DNA of 36,130 bases from a virus (IMGVR_UViG_3300007735_000676:1-36130); one strand, 5' to 3'; counted from the first letter of the stretch, positions 7,486-18,290 are shown. Translations and numbers: made by a program. The notes: a model not told the origin generated them from the sequence alone.

Positions 7486-9570
7486 ATGAAGAAAATTGAT
7501 ATCAATGATTTTAGTGGTGGAATAAATATAAGATTTGCTCCTGAAGATTTCAAAGCTAATGAGAACTTTGAGATAACAGGACTAATGCTTACTAATGAAC
7601 AAACATTAAGAACACAACCACCTTTACAAGCAATAGGTCATATAATTTCAGGTTCTTCTGTACCTACTCCAAATTTTAGGTGGATAAGATCTTTAATAAG
7701 TAGTGATGGAACTTCTTATATTATAGGCAGAGCAGATGGTGGAGAAATATATTATATGGTAGCACCTGGAACTGATGAAGTATATACAAATACAAAAACT
7801 GCTACTTGGACAAGAATACAAGCTACTAATGGATCACCTACATTACAAGTAGTGTTAGGACAACATTCTATAACTAACTTTGCATTTACTACTCCATTTG
7901 CTCCTATTCAGACTGTTCCTGCATTGCTAATAAATAGTGCTTGGAATGTTGGTGTATCAGTAGATGAACCAGTTATAATTTATGTATTACCTGGAGATAT
8001 ACCAAGAGCTTGGCGTGTTAGAGATGGTGCTGGTTTACCAGCAGTCTATCCTGGATACTTACCTACTAATCCTCAAAACGTTACTTCAACATTTGCTGCT
8101 GGTAATGTTACTGTAACTTGGACTGCTCCAGATAATCCTGGTAGTTCTGCAGTTAATAATTATTATGTATATGATAAAAATGGAACTCTAAAAGCTACTA
8201 TTGCCGCACCTACACTAACAGCTACTTATGCTGGTGTATCTGGCGATGAAGTTGGGGTACGAGTAAGGGCAGGTAACTCTTATGGTATAACACCATTTGA
8301 TGTTGGTGGTAATGTAAGAACTCCTGCTATTGGTTATATACCAAGAGCAAATGTTGGTGTCTTCTGGAATGGTTATCTTGTTTTAGCTGATATTGAATAC
8401 TATCGTGATACTGGTGATATTGCTAAGAATATACCATTATCAAGTTCTAATTCTACAAGACTTCGTAATGGTATATGGTTCTCTACTCCTGATAATCCTA
8501 CACAATTTAATCCACTAGCACAATTTATTATAGGACAACCAGATTCACAGATTATTCAAATGATTGTAATACCAGCAGGACTACTAATTTTTACTTCTAC
8601 GGTTGGTGCAGAAACTGGTATATTTTTATTACGAGGAACATCACCTGGTGTAGTTACAGAAGATGAGTTAATACTTAACTTTTCATTAGAATTAGTTAGA
8701 GGCGGTTTAGGAGTACCTCAAAATCGCACTCCTAATTACATTATAAATAAAGCCACTTCTTGGGGAGCAACTGGAACTGTAGTATTTTTAGATGAGAATA
8801 ATCTTATATACCAAACAGATGGTCAAAATGTAAAACTAATATCAGATAATATACTAAATGTACAAACGCAAAAATCTGAACTACGAGATAATTTAGTTGC
8901 TTGGGATAAGTATATTCTTGCTGGTCTTAATAATCGATTATATATTGGTAGAGATTATGGTGAGACTATATCGTGGACTAGTTTTGTATTACCAACATCT
9001 ACTGTTGATCCAAGATTTAATTTTAATGGTCCAGGTTCTATGATTGAATTAAATAATTGTATTTATTTTACATTTAATGGTGGAATTGGAAATAAGGTTT
9101 GGCGATTTAATATGTCTGCACCACTACAAACTAACTCATTTTTTGAGTATGGTAAGATTGATGGAGTACTAGCTGATTTGATATTAACAACAAGACCAGT
9201 AAGAGATACTGATATGCATGAAAAAACATTTTGGCATAGTGTTGGTTTAAGATTTAGACCTCAGTTATTTTCTCCATTTGGACCTACTCCACCAAGTTCC
9301 AATACAAATAATTTTAAGATAAAAGAATATAAATGTGGTATAAGTCCTATAACTACATTTGGTTTTACACCATTAGATACTTATGTAGAGCAAGTATTTT
9401 CACCACCATTAGAATATCCATTCTCTGATTCATCTACTTCAAGAGGTGAAAAAAAGTTCAAAGCTCATGGACCAAGTCTTGAAGCACAAGCAAGATTTGT
9501 ATTTCAAGGACATGCAGATATTGAGGGTATTACTTTCTATGGTCATGGTAGAAAGCCAGTTAATCAATGA
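7486..9570 (+). CDS. tail nozzle-like structural protein with FN3 domain
   Basis: 694 aa virion protein. It begins with IDINDFSGGINIRFAP, a start pattern common in podovirus nozzle or stabilisation proteins (P22 gp10, T7 gp12-like), and continues as a long beta-rich chain that could form a propeller. Residues about 192-272 look like a fibronectin type III domain (VTVTWTAPDNPG, VSGDEVGVRVRAGNSYG), an insertion that often decorates phage surface proteins. The gene starts two bases after the adaptor gene and its stop overlaps the next ATG by four bases (ATGA), so the three are translated together. The nozzle role is inferred from context. Confidence 0.62.
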   Translation: MKKIDINDFSGGINIRFAPEDFKANENFEITGLMLTNEQTLRTQPPLQAIGHIISGSSVPTPNFRWIRSLISSDGTSYIIGRADGGEIYYMVAPGTDEVYTNTKTATWTRIQATNGSPTLQVVLGQHSITNFAFTTPFAPIQTVPALLINSAWNVGVSVDEPVIIYVLPGDIPRAWRVRDGAGLPAVYPGYLPTNPQNVTSTFAAGNVTVTWTAPDNPGSSAVNNYYVYDKNGTLKATIAAPTLTATYAGVSGDEVGVRVRAGNSYGITPFDVGGNVRTPAIGYIPRANVGVFWNGYLVLADIEYYRDTGDIAKNIPLSSSNSTRLRNGIWFSTPDNPTQFNPLAQFIIGQPDSQIIQMIVIPAGLLIFTSTVGAETGIFLLRGTSPGVVTEDELILNFSLELVRGGLGVPQNRTPNYIINKATSWGATGTVVFLDENNLIYQTDGQNVKLISDNILNVQTQKSELRDNLVAWDKYILAGLNNRLYIGRDYGETISWTSFVLPTSTVDPRFNFNGPGSMIELNNCIYFTFNGGIGNKVWRFNMSAPLQTNSFFEYGKIDGVLADLILTTRPVRDTDMHEKTFWHSVGLRFRPQLFSPFGPTPPSSNTNNFKIKEYKCGISPITTFGFTPLDTYVEQVFSPPLEYPFSDSSTSRGEKKFKAHGPSLEAQARFVFQGHADIEGITFYGHGRKPVNQ

Positions 9571-11201
9571 GTATGTTAAATACATCAGCTGATAGTACAA
9601 GATTATCTTATGATACTGTTGATAAAAAAATAGTTCTAAATAACCAAACTATCTCAGATCTCATAGGTTGTAAGACAGGTATTATAGATGAATACTCAGC
9701 ATCCAAATTATCAGGCACTGCAACTATATCAAATAAACAATATAACTTTATATCACTAACTAATCAAACTATATCAAAAGGTGACTTAGGTATATTTCTC
9801 AAATTAGTTAATGGAACTAAACAATATGTTTTATTAGGTTTATCTGTTGGTGATACAAATGCTATGTCTTATGATGGAACAGTTGTATCTTATGTTCCCT
9901 CTACTGGTTTAGGAACTGCAAATGTTACTGCTATATCTCCAACTGCAATTAACTTTATAAATGGCACAGGAACATTTTTACAAGTTGGTGATGACATTGT
10001 TGTATTAACTTTAAGAACTACTACCGCAGTTCCTGATAGTTATGTTGCTATTGGTATTACTCAAAGAGCAGGAGCTATTACACCAGTTGCTCAACCAATT
10101 GGAACTCTTGATCCATCAACTCCTTTATCTACAAGCACATTACCAAATTCTTTTTATGCACACCAAAATACTGATTTTTCTAGAGTATCAATAGATTATA
10201 ATAATTATTTAGGTCAAGGTATTGATACTATATTAGGTATTAGCACTACTTCTAATACTGGTCCAATAAGAGGTTTTTCAAGAAACTTAGCTATATCATT
10301 TGATCTTGGTGTTCCGCCTGGTGGTCATACTTCTAACTATGTTGTATTTAGTGATGGTAGATTAGTTACATCTAATGCTAGTGGATTATATGTTAGAAAT
10401 CCAGCTCTTGGAACTTGGACTACTTATAACTTTGGTGGTGCAGGAATAAATCAAATATGTACTGATTTTTCTAATAATTGGATATGGATATATACAGCAG
10501 GTGCTAGTGCTTCTGCTGGTGGTCCATTCTGGTCTTTTAGTGTAGCAGATGCTGCTCCTGTTGCAAGAGGTCAGTTAGGAACTGCTTTAGTAAATGGAAC
10601 GCTAGATACTACGGTAAGAATTGCAGCTGATAATGGTAAGCTTGTAATGCAATATAATGATCCAGCATCATATACATTTTATCATAAAAATAGTAGTAAC
10701 AATGGAAACTTTGTAGCTAGTGTTAGCACTGGCTCACCTATATTTACTAGAGATGGAGCAAGTAATATAAAAGGATTACATGTCCCAGCAGCAAATGATT
10801 TTTATTATCTAAGTCAATATACTACATCAACTCCAGATGAAGTTGCCATCAATAAGTTTAATTATACATCAGGTGTAACTACTACATATCTAACTGGTAT
10901 TGAATGGTCTGGAACTTTATTAAGACCATTTGGTTATGATATAAGCACAGCTGGTCTTCACGTAATAACCTGTGTTAGAAACGATGCTGGAACAAATAGA
11001 TTATCATTAGCTACTAATAATCTTGTTACAACTAATTATGTATATACTTATACAGGCGTAGTTCCAATAGCAGAGGATAGCTTTACAGCTCCTACTGAGG
11101 TTCAACCTAATGTTTATTACTTTGCTGCTGGTGATGATGCTACTACAACAGGTGGCTTCGGTGCTACAACATCGTTAGTTTTTAGTGTAACATTAACCTA
11201 A
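9567..11201 (+). CDS. tail protein of unknown role, beta-propeller-like
   Basis: 544 aa, no family recognised. The chain is rich in Ser, Thr, Gly and Asn and consists of many short beta strands with repeats such as YVVFSDGRLVTSN, NQICTDFSNNWIWIYTA and GKLVMQYNDP that look like propeller blades. It starts inside the stop of the nozzle-like gene (ATGA overlap) and is followed by a promoter-like motif, which makes it the last gene of the connector block. It could be a tail hub, needle or fibre protein, possibly host-binding. Confidence 0.5.
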   Translation: MSMLNTSADSTRLSYDTVDKKIVLNNQTISDLIGCKTGIIDEYSASKLSGTATISNKQYNFISLTNQTISKGDLGIFLKLVNGTKQYVLLGLSVGDTNAMSYDGTVVSYVPSTGLGTANVTAISPTAINFINGTGTFLQVGDDIVVLTLRTTTAVPDSYVAIGITQRAGAITPVAQPIGTLDPSTPLSTSTLPNSFYAHQNTDFSRVSIDYNNYLGQGIDTILGISTTSNTGPIRGFSRNLAISFDLGVPPGGHTSNYVVFSDGRLVTSNASGLYVRNPALGTWTTYNFGGAGINQICTDFSNNWIWIYTAGASASAGGPFWSFSVADAAPVARGQLGTALVNGTLDTTVRIAADNGKLVMQYNDPASYTFYHKNSSNNGNFVASVSTGSPIFTRDGASNIKGLHVPAANDFYYLSQYTTSTPDEVAINKFNYTSGVTTTYLTGIEWSGTLLRPFGYDISTAGLHVITCVRNDAGTNRLSLATNNLVTTNYVYTYTGVVPIAEDSFTAPTEVQPNVYYFAAGDDATTTGGFGATTSLVFSVTLT

Positions 11202-11204
11202 TAT

Positions 11205-11226
11205 GTGTCGGCAAATTTATTATAAG
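11205..11226 (+). promoter_or_regulatory. GTGTCGG-N9-TATAAG promoter-like motif
   Basis: GTGTCGG (11205-11211) is nine bases before TATAAG (11221-11226). It starts four bases after the stop of the upstream tail gene and lies before the LysM virion gene (ATG 11242), with a GAGG ribosome site between. It shares layout and spacing with the copies at 4335, 6777 and 28626. Confidence 0.5.
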
Positions 11227-11241
11227 TGAGGTGGGTAAATA

Positions 11242-12405
11242 ATGGCATATACAACATATACAGTAGAGAGTGGAGACTCTCTATCTAAAATTGCTAAGGC
11301 TAATAAAACAACTGTATCTGCATTATTAGAAGCTAATCCAAAATTAACTACTGATCCTAAATATAAAAATGGAAGTGTTATATTTAGTGGAACTAAAATA
11401 AGAATACCAATACCTGAAACTAAAACAACAACACCTACACCAACACCCACACCAACACCAACTCAATCATACTCACCTGCAGATTTTCGTAGAGCTGAAG
11501 AGGCATCAATGCAAACTGTTACCTCAACTCCTACCACACCTACTCAATCATTCTCACCTGCTGATTTTCGTATGGCAGATGAGGCATCAATGCAAACCAT
11601 TACCTCAACTCCTATTACACCAACACCAGTTCCATCTTATACACCACCACCTATTGTTGATGAAAGAACTCAATTAGCTGCAAAAGGTATTATACCTCCT
11701 TATTATGAATTTAGTAATGGATATTTATTTTATTCTGGAACGCCTTTTACAGGAACATATCTAGGTGTTGAATATATAAATGGTCTAGCTAAACAAGTTT
11801 CTTTTACACCACCACCAGTTGAACCACAACCTCCATCTATACCAAATATACCAGTTCCAAGTTTTAATGAGATACCAGAAAGAGCTAAAATAACGACAGA
11901 AACTGAAAAGGCACAACCTCAATTACCAGCACTACCTGCACCTGCTGCAATGGCTGAAGCTAAACCAACACCTCCTGCACCACCACCAATTGATACATCA
12001 TATCTAATAGCTTATGGTGATGCACTAGCAAGAGCAAATGCTTTACGTAGTAAAGCTGGATTAACAAGAAACTTAGCATTAGAGAAAGCTCGTGCTAATA
12101 AAGAATTAGGTGTTACTGAAGCAGAGAATGCACTTTATAATGCAAGACTAAAAGCATTAGCATCATTATCACAAAGAGGATTATATGGTGCTACTGGACT
12201 TAAATTAGCTGCTCAAGATGTTGCTGGTCTTGAACCAATTAGAGCAAGAACAGAAGCACTAAGACAGTTTTCAGAACAAACTAATTTAGCATCAAGAATG
12301 TTTGAAGAAGAACAAGCTGAGGCAACTGAAATTGAAAAACAAGCATCTTTAGCAAAACTAAAAGCTGAAGAGTTAGCAACTAAACTAACTAAGGCAGGAG
12401 TATAA
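11242..12405 (+). CDS. virion protein with N-terminal LysM domain
   Basis: 387 aa. Residues about 4-51 (YTVESGDSLSKIAKANKTTVSALLEAN... KIRIP) are a complete LysM peptidoglycan-binding domain. It is followed by a Pro/Thr linker with PT repeats, two 27-residue tandem repeats (SPADFR...EEASMQT and SPADFR...DEASMQT), more Pro-rich sequence, and a helical C-terminal third (about residues 250-387). It overlaps no gene and is two bases from the next one. The place before two other helical virion proteins suggests an ejected internal protein that binds the cell wall, perhaps comparable in position to T7 gp14. It has no visible lytic domain. Confidence 0.68.
   Translation: MAYTTYTVESGDSLSKIAKANKTTVSALLEANPKLTTDPKYKNGSVIFSGTKIRIPIPETKTTTPTPTPTPTPTQSYSPADFRRAEEASMQTVTSTPTTPTQSFSPADFRMADEASMQTITSTPITPTPVPSYTPPPIVDERTQLAAKGIIPPYYEFSNGYLFYSGTPFTGTYLGVEYINGLAKQVSFTPPPVEPQPPSIPNIPVPSFNEIPERAKITTETEKAQPQLPALPAPAAMAEAKPTPPAPPPIDTSYLIAYGDALARANALRSKAGLTRNLALEKARANKELGVTEAENALYNARLKALASLSQRGLYGATGLKLAAQDVAGLEPIRARTEALRQFSEQTNLASRMFEEEQAEATEIEKQASLAKLKAEELATKLTKAGV
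11461..11622 (+). repeat. tandem repeat, two units of 81 bases
   Basis: Two in-frame 81-base units (11461-11541 and 11542-11622) encode near-identical 27-residue segments containing SPADFR and EASMQT. They follow a Pro-Thr microsatellite-like run at about 11430-11460. The repeat forms part of the linker of the LysM protein and could change the reach of the domain by gain or loss of units. Confidence 0.85.
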
Positions 12406-12406
12406 A

Positions 12407-14020
12407 ATGGCTGATAAAATAAATTACGGTCCAAGTCAAGCAACATTAGCACAACGTGGAGTTGAAGCATATACTAATGCTGCCCAAAATAATTTAGCAA
12501 ATGTTAAAGCAGAGATAGATAAAGTTGCTGCTGAATTAGCCGCTGGTATTCAAGTAGGTATGACACCTGAAGAAACCGCAGCTATGAATGCTAGATTAAA
12601 TAATCTAAAAAATCAAGCACAGACTATTACAGGACAGATACAAGCATCTTATGATTTTGCTACTAAACAAAGTGAAACATCACAGCAAGAATACAATGCA
12701 CAAGTACTTGCTATGCAAGCTGCTCAAAGAGAAGCAACCGCACAAGCATTAGGACAGTTACAGGCTGTTCCAACTCCTACAGGTTACTCACCAACATTAG
12801 CAGCAGGGGAACGTAATATAAGATCTCAAGCATTAGCAGAACAAGCATATATGACTGGTCCTGAATCTATACCTCAAGAAATGAGACCACGCATACCTGG
12901 TCTATTACCTACTACACCAGCAACAGCAGGTGGAATTGTTGGAGTTACAGGTGGAACAACTAAACTATACCAATCATTATTATCACAAGCACAGCAATCT
13001 GCTCTTGCTAACTTAGCTACATCACAATTAAGATTACAACAAGAATTAGAAACTGAAGCAAGAACAGCTGCTAGTGCAAGAGAAGCAAAGCAACGTGAGA
13101 AGTATGAGAACTTTAAGATAGCTGGTGTTAATAGTATTATAAATCTTACAAGTGATATAGGAACTAAGACTGCTGAATTAGAAGCCGCTGCTGCATCTGC
13201 TGATACTAGAACCGGTAGACAAATTGCTGAGGCAGAGTTAGATGCTTATAAGAGAAAGGCAGCAATTGATTTAGCAAATGATCTTGCCCGTATTAGAGCT
13301 CAGGCTAAGTCTACTGGATTGTCTAAAGCAGAGGTAGCAGAAATTGATATGGCTAATAAAACTGCATTAGGTTCAGCAACTAATTTAAGTGCTTTTGTTC
13401 AAAGTAGAATAAAAACATTAACTACTACACCAAGAATAACCGCTGAGGGTAAAATTGCTAAACCCGGTGAGGCAGGTTTTATTTTAGATAAAAACGGTAA
13501 GGAACTTACCTATACTGGTAAAGATAGATTCTTTTTAGATACAGCAGGATTTTTATATTATCAAGAAAATAAGAATATAGATAAAATAACAGGTGAAGCT
13601 TCAAAATTCAAAGATATTGATTTGAATGAACTTAATAGAAGAATAGCTTATGGTCTTGGTAGTGCAGCATTATATAAGAATGTAAAAGAAAGAAATGAAG
13701 TAATAACTAGTTGGTATAATGATAAAAATAATGGATTAAGAGATAATGATTTAAGAAAAGCAGCTGGTGTGATACTTGGTAAAGAAGCTGCAATTAGTCC
13801 TTCATTTTGGCAAAAGTCTTTTACTGAACAATTAACTTATGGTGGTTCTAAAAATGTTTTACCACCAGTAAAACCAACACCAACTAAAACAACTGTTGTT
13901 TCACCAAAAGCATTTGAACCAATTCAACCAAAAGGTAAAAAAGCAGCATTTACACCAGCAGAAAAGAAACGAATGGCTGCTCTATTAAAACCTGGTGTCT
14001 CAATATCAGCAAGAAAATAA
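12407..14020 (+). CDS. helical internal virion protein (putative ejection protein)
   Basis: 537 aa, not assigned to a family. The chain is Ala/Gln/Glu-rich and mostly helical, with long stretches such as NLANVKAEIDKVAAELAAG and TKTAELEAAAASADTRTGRQ, a Pro/Gly-rich segment around residues 125-180, and a Lys/Pro-rich end. It lies between the LysM protein and the giant virion protein, only one base after the former. This order resembles the gp14/gp15/gp16 ejection-protein block of short-tailed phages, so an ejected internal protein is likely. The function is inferred from order and composition. Confidence 0.55.
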   Translation: MADKINYGPSQATLAQRGVEAYTNAAQNNLANVKAEIDKVAAELAAGIQVGMTPEETAAMNARLNNLKNQAQTITGQIQASYDFATKQSETSQQEYNAQVLAMQAAQREATAQALGQLQAVPTPTGYSPTLAAGERNIRSQALAEQAYMTGPESIPQEMRPRIPGLLPTTPATAGGIVGVTGGTTKLYQSLLSQAQQSALANLATSQLRLQQELETEARTAASAREAKQREKYENFKIAGVNSIINLTSDIGTKTAELEAAAASADTRTGRQIAEAELDAYKRKAAIDLANDLARIRAQAKSTGLSKAEVAEIDMANKTALGSATNLSAFVQSRIKTLTTTPRITAEGKIAKPGEAGFILDKNGKELTYTGKDRFFLDTAGFLYYQENKNIDKITGEASKFKDIDLNELNRRIAYGLGSAALYKNVKERNEVITSWYNDKNNGLRDNDLRKAAGVILGKEAAISPSFWQKSFTEQLTYGGSKNVLPPVKPTPTKTTVVSPKAFEPIQPKGKKAAFTPAEKKRMAALLKPGVSISARK

Positions 14021-14039
14021 AACCTTAGGAGGTGTATCA

Positions 14040-17000
14040 ATGGCAAAGAAACCAGCATGGTTAGATTATTTAGAAGCATCTAGAGCTTCAGCACCTAAAC
14101 AAACAAAACCTAGAACATTTGATTTTGGTATTACTACACCATTAACACCATTTGAAGAAAGACTTCAAGTTAATCCTGATTTAGAACAAGCAAAAAAACA
14201 ATATGATACAGCATATCTTCAAGCACAAGCATTAGGAGTAGCTGAACCTGCTGCACCTAAAAAAGGTTTATTATCCAAAGCACTAGATGTAATAACATTC
14301 TTACCAGCTGTTGCTACTGCAGGTGTAAAAGAGTTTGTTGTTGATCCATTATATCAAGTTGCTTATGCTTTACAAGATCCATATCTTACTCCTGAAGAAC
14401 GTGCGAAAGCACAAGATAGAGAAAAAGTTTCTCTTGATGAATTTAGAAAAAATGTTAAAGAACGTAATTTTGCTCAGGAGATGTATAGCTTTTTAGAATA
14501 CGATAAAGATGCACCAATATGGGAGAAAGCATTAAAAGAGATTGGTGGTTTAGGTATAGATATAGCTTCAACAGGTGGCTTTGGTACTGGTGTTAAAGTA
14601 GCTTCTGCTCTTGGGCGTAAGGTTGCTGCATCACAATTAGATAATGCTGCAACAGATATATTCAAAAAGAATGGAGTAAGATTAGCAAATGAGACTGATG
14701 ATCAATTCAATAGACGAGCAACAGACTTTGGTGCAAAAGCTGCAACAGCACAACTAACTAGTAGATCTCGTGGTATTAGAAATACATTTAAGGATGAATT
14801 CGGTGATGAAATTGGTGATCAATTATTTAAGCAACTACCAAAAGAATTACAAGGTGGTGTTCAATTATATTATAGAGGTAAGAACTTTGCTTCATTAAAT
14901 GCTGGTGGTAGAGTTACTGATTATTTAACTAAAAGATTAGGTTTAGAAAATCTAACTAATACAACAGAAAAAGCAGTAAAAGCTTATCAGAATACTAAGA
15001 ATGTATTAAGAGCTGATTTATTAAAAACTCCAGTAGTCAGCAGTATAGTAGGTAGAATAAATAAAACATTAAACAATGTTGGTGGTGAGCGTTCTAAGGC
15101 TTGGTATAGTTATGTAAATGCTGTAGCACAGAATGCAAAAGATGAGGATTTAGTAACTGCATTCAAAGGTTTTAGAGCAGTTGATGATATTACTAATTTC
15201 AGAAATCTTAGAACTGGAATGGTTAAACAGACTAATCAATTATTTGATGACCTTATGAAACTTAAAAAACAAGATGAAGTAGAATTTGATAGAGCAATAG
15301 ATTATATGAAGAATCCTCAAAAGGTTTTAATAGCTAATGCTAATGATATTCAAGAAGATACTGCTCTATATTTTGCTAATAGATATCGTGATGAGTTTGA
15401 TAGATATCGTAATGATTTAGTTGAGTCAGGTTTAGATGTAGGATATCTTGATGAATATCTACCTATATTTTTTACTAAACTTGAAGACCAACAAAAGATG
15501 ATTGCATATTTAACACAAGGTCCAAAGGGAATAGTAGGACAAGGATATAGACCAGATATAGAAAGAACTAAATTCTTAAAAGATAAGATAGATCCAATAA
15601 CTAAGAAAGTTGTATATCAAGCAGATAATGTAACACCTGTAAAAGTTCCAATGACTCCAACAGAGATAAAGGATTATTTTTTATCAGTTGGTCGTAAAGA
15701 TTTAGCTGACTTAGTTGAAGATGACCCATTAAACTTATTAGCACGATATGCTACACAAGTATCTAAAATATCTGCTACAAAGAAACTAATAAACTCTCTT
15801 AGAAATAGAGGAGTTATTTTTAGATCAACTGCTATGCAACTATATCCAGATACAGAGTTATTCTTACAAGCTACAAAGAATATGCCACCAAATGAATTAA
15901 CTAAAATAGTTGATGACTTTTTAGGTGAGCCTGGTAAATTAAGTGAGTGGTTAGAAAAAGTAAATGATAGCTTAGCAAAAGCATACTCAACTAATAATCC
16001 AGATGAGATACAGAAAGTAAAAGATGAAGTTGGTATTTTTATAAATTCAATTAAAGATGTTCGAGAAGGATTTAATTCTTATATAAAAGGACTTCGTAAA
16101 AACAAAACTAAGTTAGAGAAAGAAATAAATAAATTACAAACACAAGCACCTAACCTATATCCAGACCAACAATTATTATATGAGGCTGCTGATAAGAAAA
16201 CTCAATTAGCGAAAATAGAAGAAGAGATACTAACACGTTCTGCAACTAGAGATGCAATTAAGAAAGAACAGAAGCGTATTACAGATCAACTAAAAGGCAA
16301 GTTACCTGGTGGTGGAGATAGTAAATCAAAAGTATATGGTCAAGTATTAAATGAGCGTGAGGGAATAGAATTTATTCCAATAGGTGCAAGTGAGTATGCA
16401 CAGGATGTTCCATTTTATTTAAGTAAAGAACTAGCTGAACTTTCAGCTGAAAAAGAATTAGTTGGTATATTAGATAGATTTATTACAGTACAAAAACCAA
16501 GAGCTGGTAATAAACAAGTTGAAGACTTATTACAATCTGCTGATCAATATCTACAGTTCTTTAGAGCTGGTGCTACCTTCGGTCGTCTATCTGGATTCGT
16601 ACTTAGAAATGGTTATGGTGCTATACAAAATAACTTTGTAATAGCAGGTTCAACCGCTGCTGATCATACTGTTGCACGAGAGATAGCACAGACAAGATTA
16701 TATACAGATTTAGCAATGCAACCATTTGCTACATTAACAAAAGAAGATAAGATAACAAAACGAATTGATAAACTAATTAACAAGGGTAAATTAACTGAAG
16801 CACAAGCTAAGTTATTAAGAGATGATGTAGATAGATATGGCTTTGTTCAAGCTGAAACAATTGCTAATATAAGAGATGAAGTTATTGAAACTAAGTTAAG
16901 AAATAAGTTTGTTGATGAAAATATATCATACTATGATGTATATAAGACAGCAAAAGATGGTGGTATATATGATAGATATGTTATATTACCAGCCTCTCAA

Positions 17001-18290
17001 GGATTAAATGCTGATGATGAAGCTGTATCTTTACTTGATGTTGATCCAAGTAGATTAGTTGTTAGAACAGATAAAGCTGGTAAAGAAAGAACTGGAACAC
17101 AGAAAGGAATGGAATACTTACTTAACTTTGGTGTTACTGTTTCTGCAGATGTTGCTGGTCGTAAAATAAATCTTAGACCAGTTCAATTAACAAGAGATGC
17201 TAATCAGCTTATGGAAGAGTTTGTTCGTATTGCTCCAATTGTAACTGGACTTAGAAGATATGGAACTACTGAGGGTGGTGCATCATCTGCTATTATGTTA
17301 ATGAAAGCAGCTCAATTTGATTACTCTGATTTATCAGATGTAGAAAGAAGAGTTTATCGTAGAGTTTTACCATTCTATACTTATATGAAAAATAACGTAT
17401 CAGCACAGATGAGAGTATTACTAAATAATCCTGAAAGAATAAGACGTAACCTTGCTTTCTGGGAAGCTGTTGGTGATGTTATGTCTGATGAGAATGGTGA
17501 GAACTTTGTTATACCAGATTATATTGGTGAGATGTATGGTTTCTTAATTGATGAAGATGTTAGAAAATCTATGTTAGCTAAAAGCCCATGGTGGTTGAAA
17601 GAACTTTTACAGAATCCATTAGCATTTAGACCAGAGTCACCTGTACTTGACTTAGAGAGATATTCAAAAGGTGGTTTCCAAAATATAACTGAAGAACTTA
17701 TATCAGCATCTAATCCATTATCTAAAGCAATTGTTCAGGTTACAATGAATGAGAACTTATTCTCTGGTAGAGAATATACTAATGAAGACCCTGCACCTAA
17801 CTGGTATGTAGCACTAGATAAAATTATACCAGGTAATATATTAGGTGTTGAAACAAATGAAAAGGGTGAGAAGGTAGCACCAGGTAGAACTATTGATATA
17901 TTCAAAACTTTAATACCACAGATTGGAACTATTGAAAGATCTGGTCTACCAATAATAGATGCTGCTATAGAATTGGCAACAGGTGAACCATCTGACTTAG
18001 GTAGCACAATGAGTGAACGTGCTATATCTAACTTACTATCACAACTTGGTGGTATCAACGTAGTTACAATTACACCAGATGTAGAGAAGTCTGTATATTA
18101 TAATATGCGTAATAATATAAATGAAACAGTTAATAGTATAGCTCTTGATAAAGGTATTGATAGAACTAAACTACGTGAGACTGTAAATAAACTAAGAGAT
18201 CAGGGATATACATCAGAAGATATTATAGCTCAAATTGAATTACTAAGACAACAAGGATTACTAAAACCTGATATAGCTGTAGCACCATAA
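14040..18290 (+). CDS. giant internal virion / DNA-ejection protein
   Basis: 1416 aa. The frame is open from 13995, but AGGAGG at 14027-14032 places the start at the ATG at 14040. The protein is largely helical with several coiled-coil segments (near KLEKEINKLQTQAP and AKIEEEILTR). Near the C terminus, YRRVLPFYTYMKNNVSAQMR is a pattern seen in large ejection proteins of podoviruses and related phages. No lytic transglycosylase, peptidase or polymerase motif was found. It ends about 20 bases before the lysis genes. It is probably ejected with the genome to build a channel through the cell envelope, as proposed for T7 gp16. Confidence 0.65.
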   Translation: MAKKPAWLDYLEASRASAPKQTKPRTFDFGITTPLTPFEERLQVNPDLEQAKKQYDTAYLQAQALGVAEPAAPKKGLLSKALDVITFLPAVATAGVKEFVVDPLYQVAYALQDPYLTPEERAKAQDREKVSLDEFRKNVKERNFAQEMYSFLEYDKDAPIWEKALKEIGGLGIDIASTGGFGTGVKVASALGRKVAASQLDNAATDIFKKNGVRLANETDDQFNRRATDFGAKAATAQLTSRSRGIRNTFKDEFGDEIGDQLFKQLPKELQGGVQLYYRGKNFASLNAGGRVTDYLTKRLGLENLTNTTEKAVKAYQNTKNVLRADLLKTPVVSSIVGRINKTLNNVGGERSKAWYSYVNAVAQNAKDEDLVTAFKGFRAVDDITNFRNLRTGMVKQTNQLFDDLMKLKKQDEVEFDRAIDYMKNPQKVLIANANDIQEDTALYFANRYRDEFDRYRNDLVESGLDVGYLDEYLPIFFTKLEDQQKMIAYLTQGPKGIVGQGYRPDIERTKFLKDKIDPITKKVVYQADNVTPVKVPMTPTEIKDYFLSVGRKDLADLVEDDPLNLLARYATQVSKISATKKLINSLRNRGVIFRSTAMQLYPDTELFLQATKNMPPNELTKIVDDFLGEPGKLSEWLEKVNDSLAKAYSTNNPDEIQKVKDEVGIFINSIKDVREGFNSYIKGLRKNKTKLEKEINKLQTQAPNLYPDQQLLYEAADKKTQLAKIEEEILTRSATRDAIKKEQKRITDQLKGKLPGGGDSKSKVYGQVLNEREGIEFIPIGASEYAQDVPFYLSKELAELSAEKELVGILDRFITVQKPRAGNKQVEDLLQSADQYLQFFRAGATFGRLSGFVLRNGYGAIQNNFVIAGSTAADHTVAREIAQTRLYTDLAMQPFATLTKEDKITKRIDKLINKGKLTEAQAKLLRDDVDRYGFVQAETIANIRDEVIETKLRNKFVDENISYYDVYKTAKDGGIYDRYVILPASQGLNADDEAVSLLDVDPSRLVVRTDKAGKERTGTQKGMEYLLNFGVTVSADVAGRKINLRPVQLTRDANQLMEEFVRIAPIVTGLRRYGTTEGGASSAIMLMKAAQFDYSDLSDVERRVYRRVLPFYTYMKNNVSAQMRVLLNNPERIRRNLAFWEAVGDVMSDENGENFVIPDYIGEMYGFLIDEDVRKSMLAKSPWWLKELLQNPLAFRPESPVLDLERYSKGGFQNITEELISASNPLSKAIVQVTMNENLFSGREYTNEDPAPNWYVALDKIIPGNILGVETNEKGEKVAPGRTIDIFKTLIPQIGTIERSGLPIIDAAIELATGEPSDLGSTMSERAISNLLSQLGGINVVTITPDVEKSVYYNMRNNINETVNSIALDKGIDRTKLRETVNKLRDQGYTSEDIIAQIELLRQQGLLKPDIAVAP

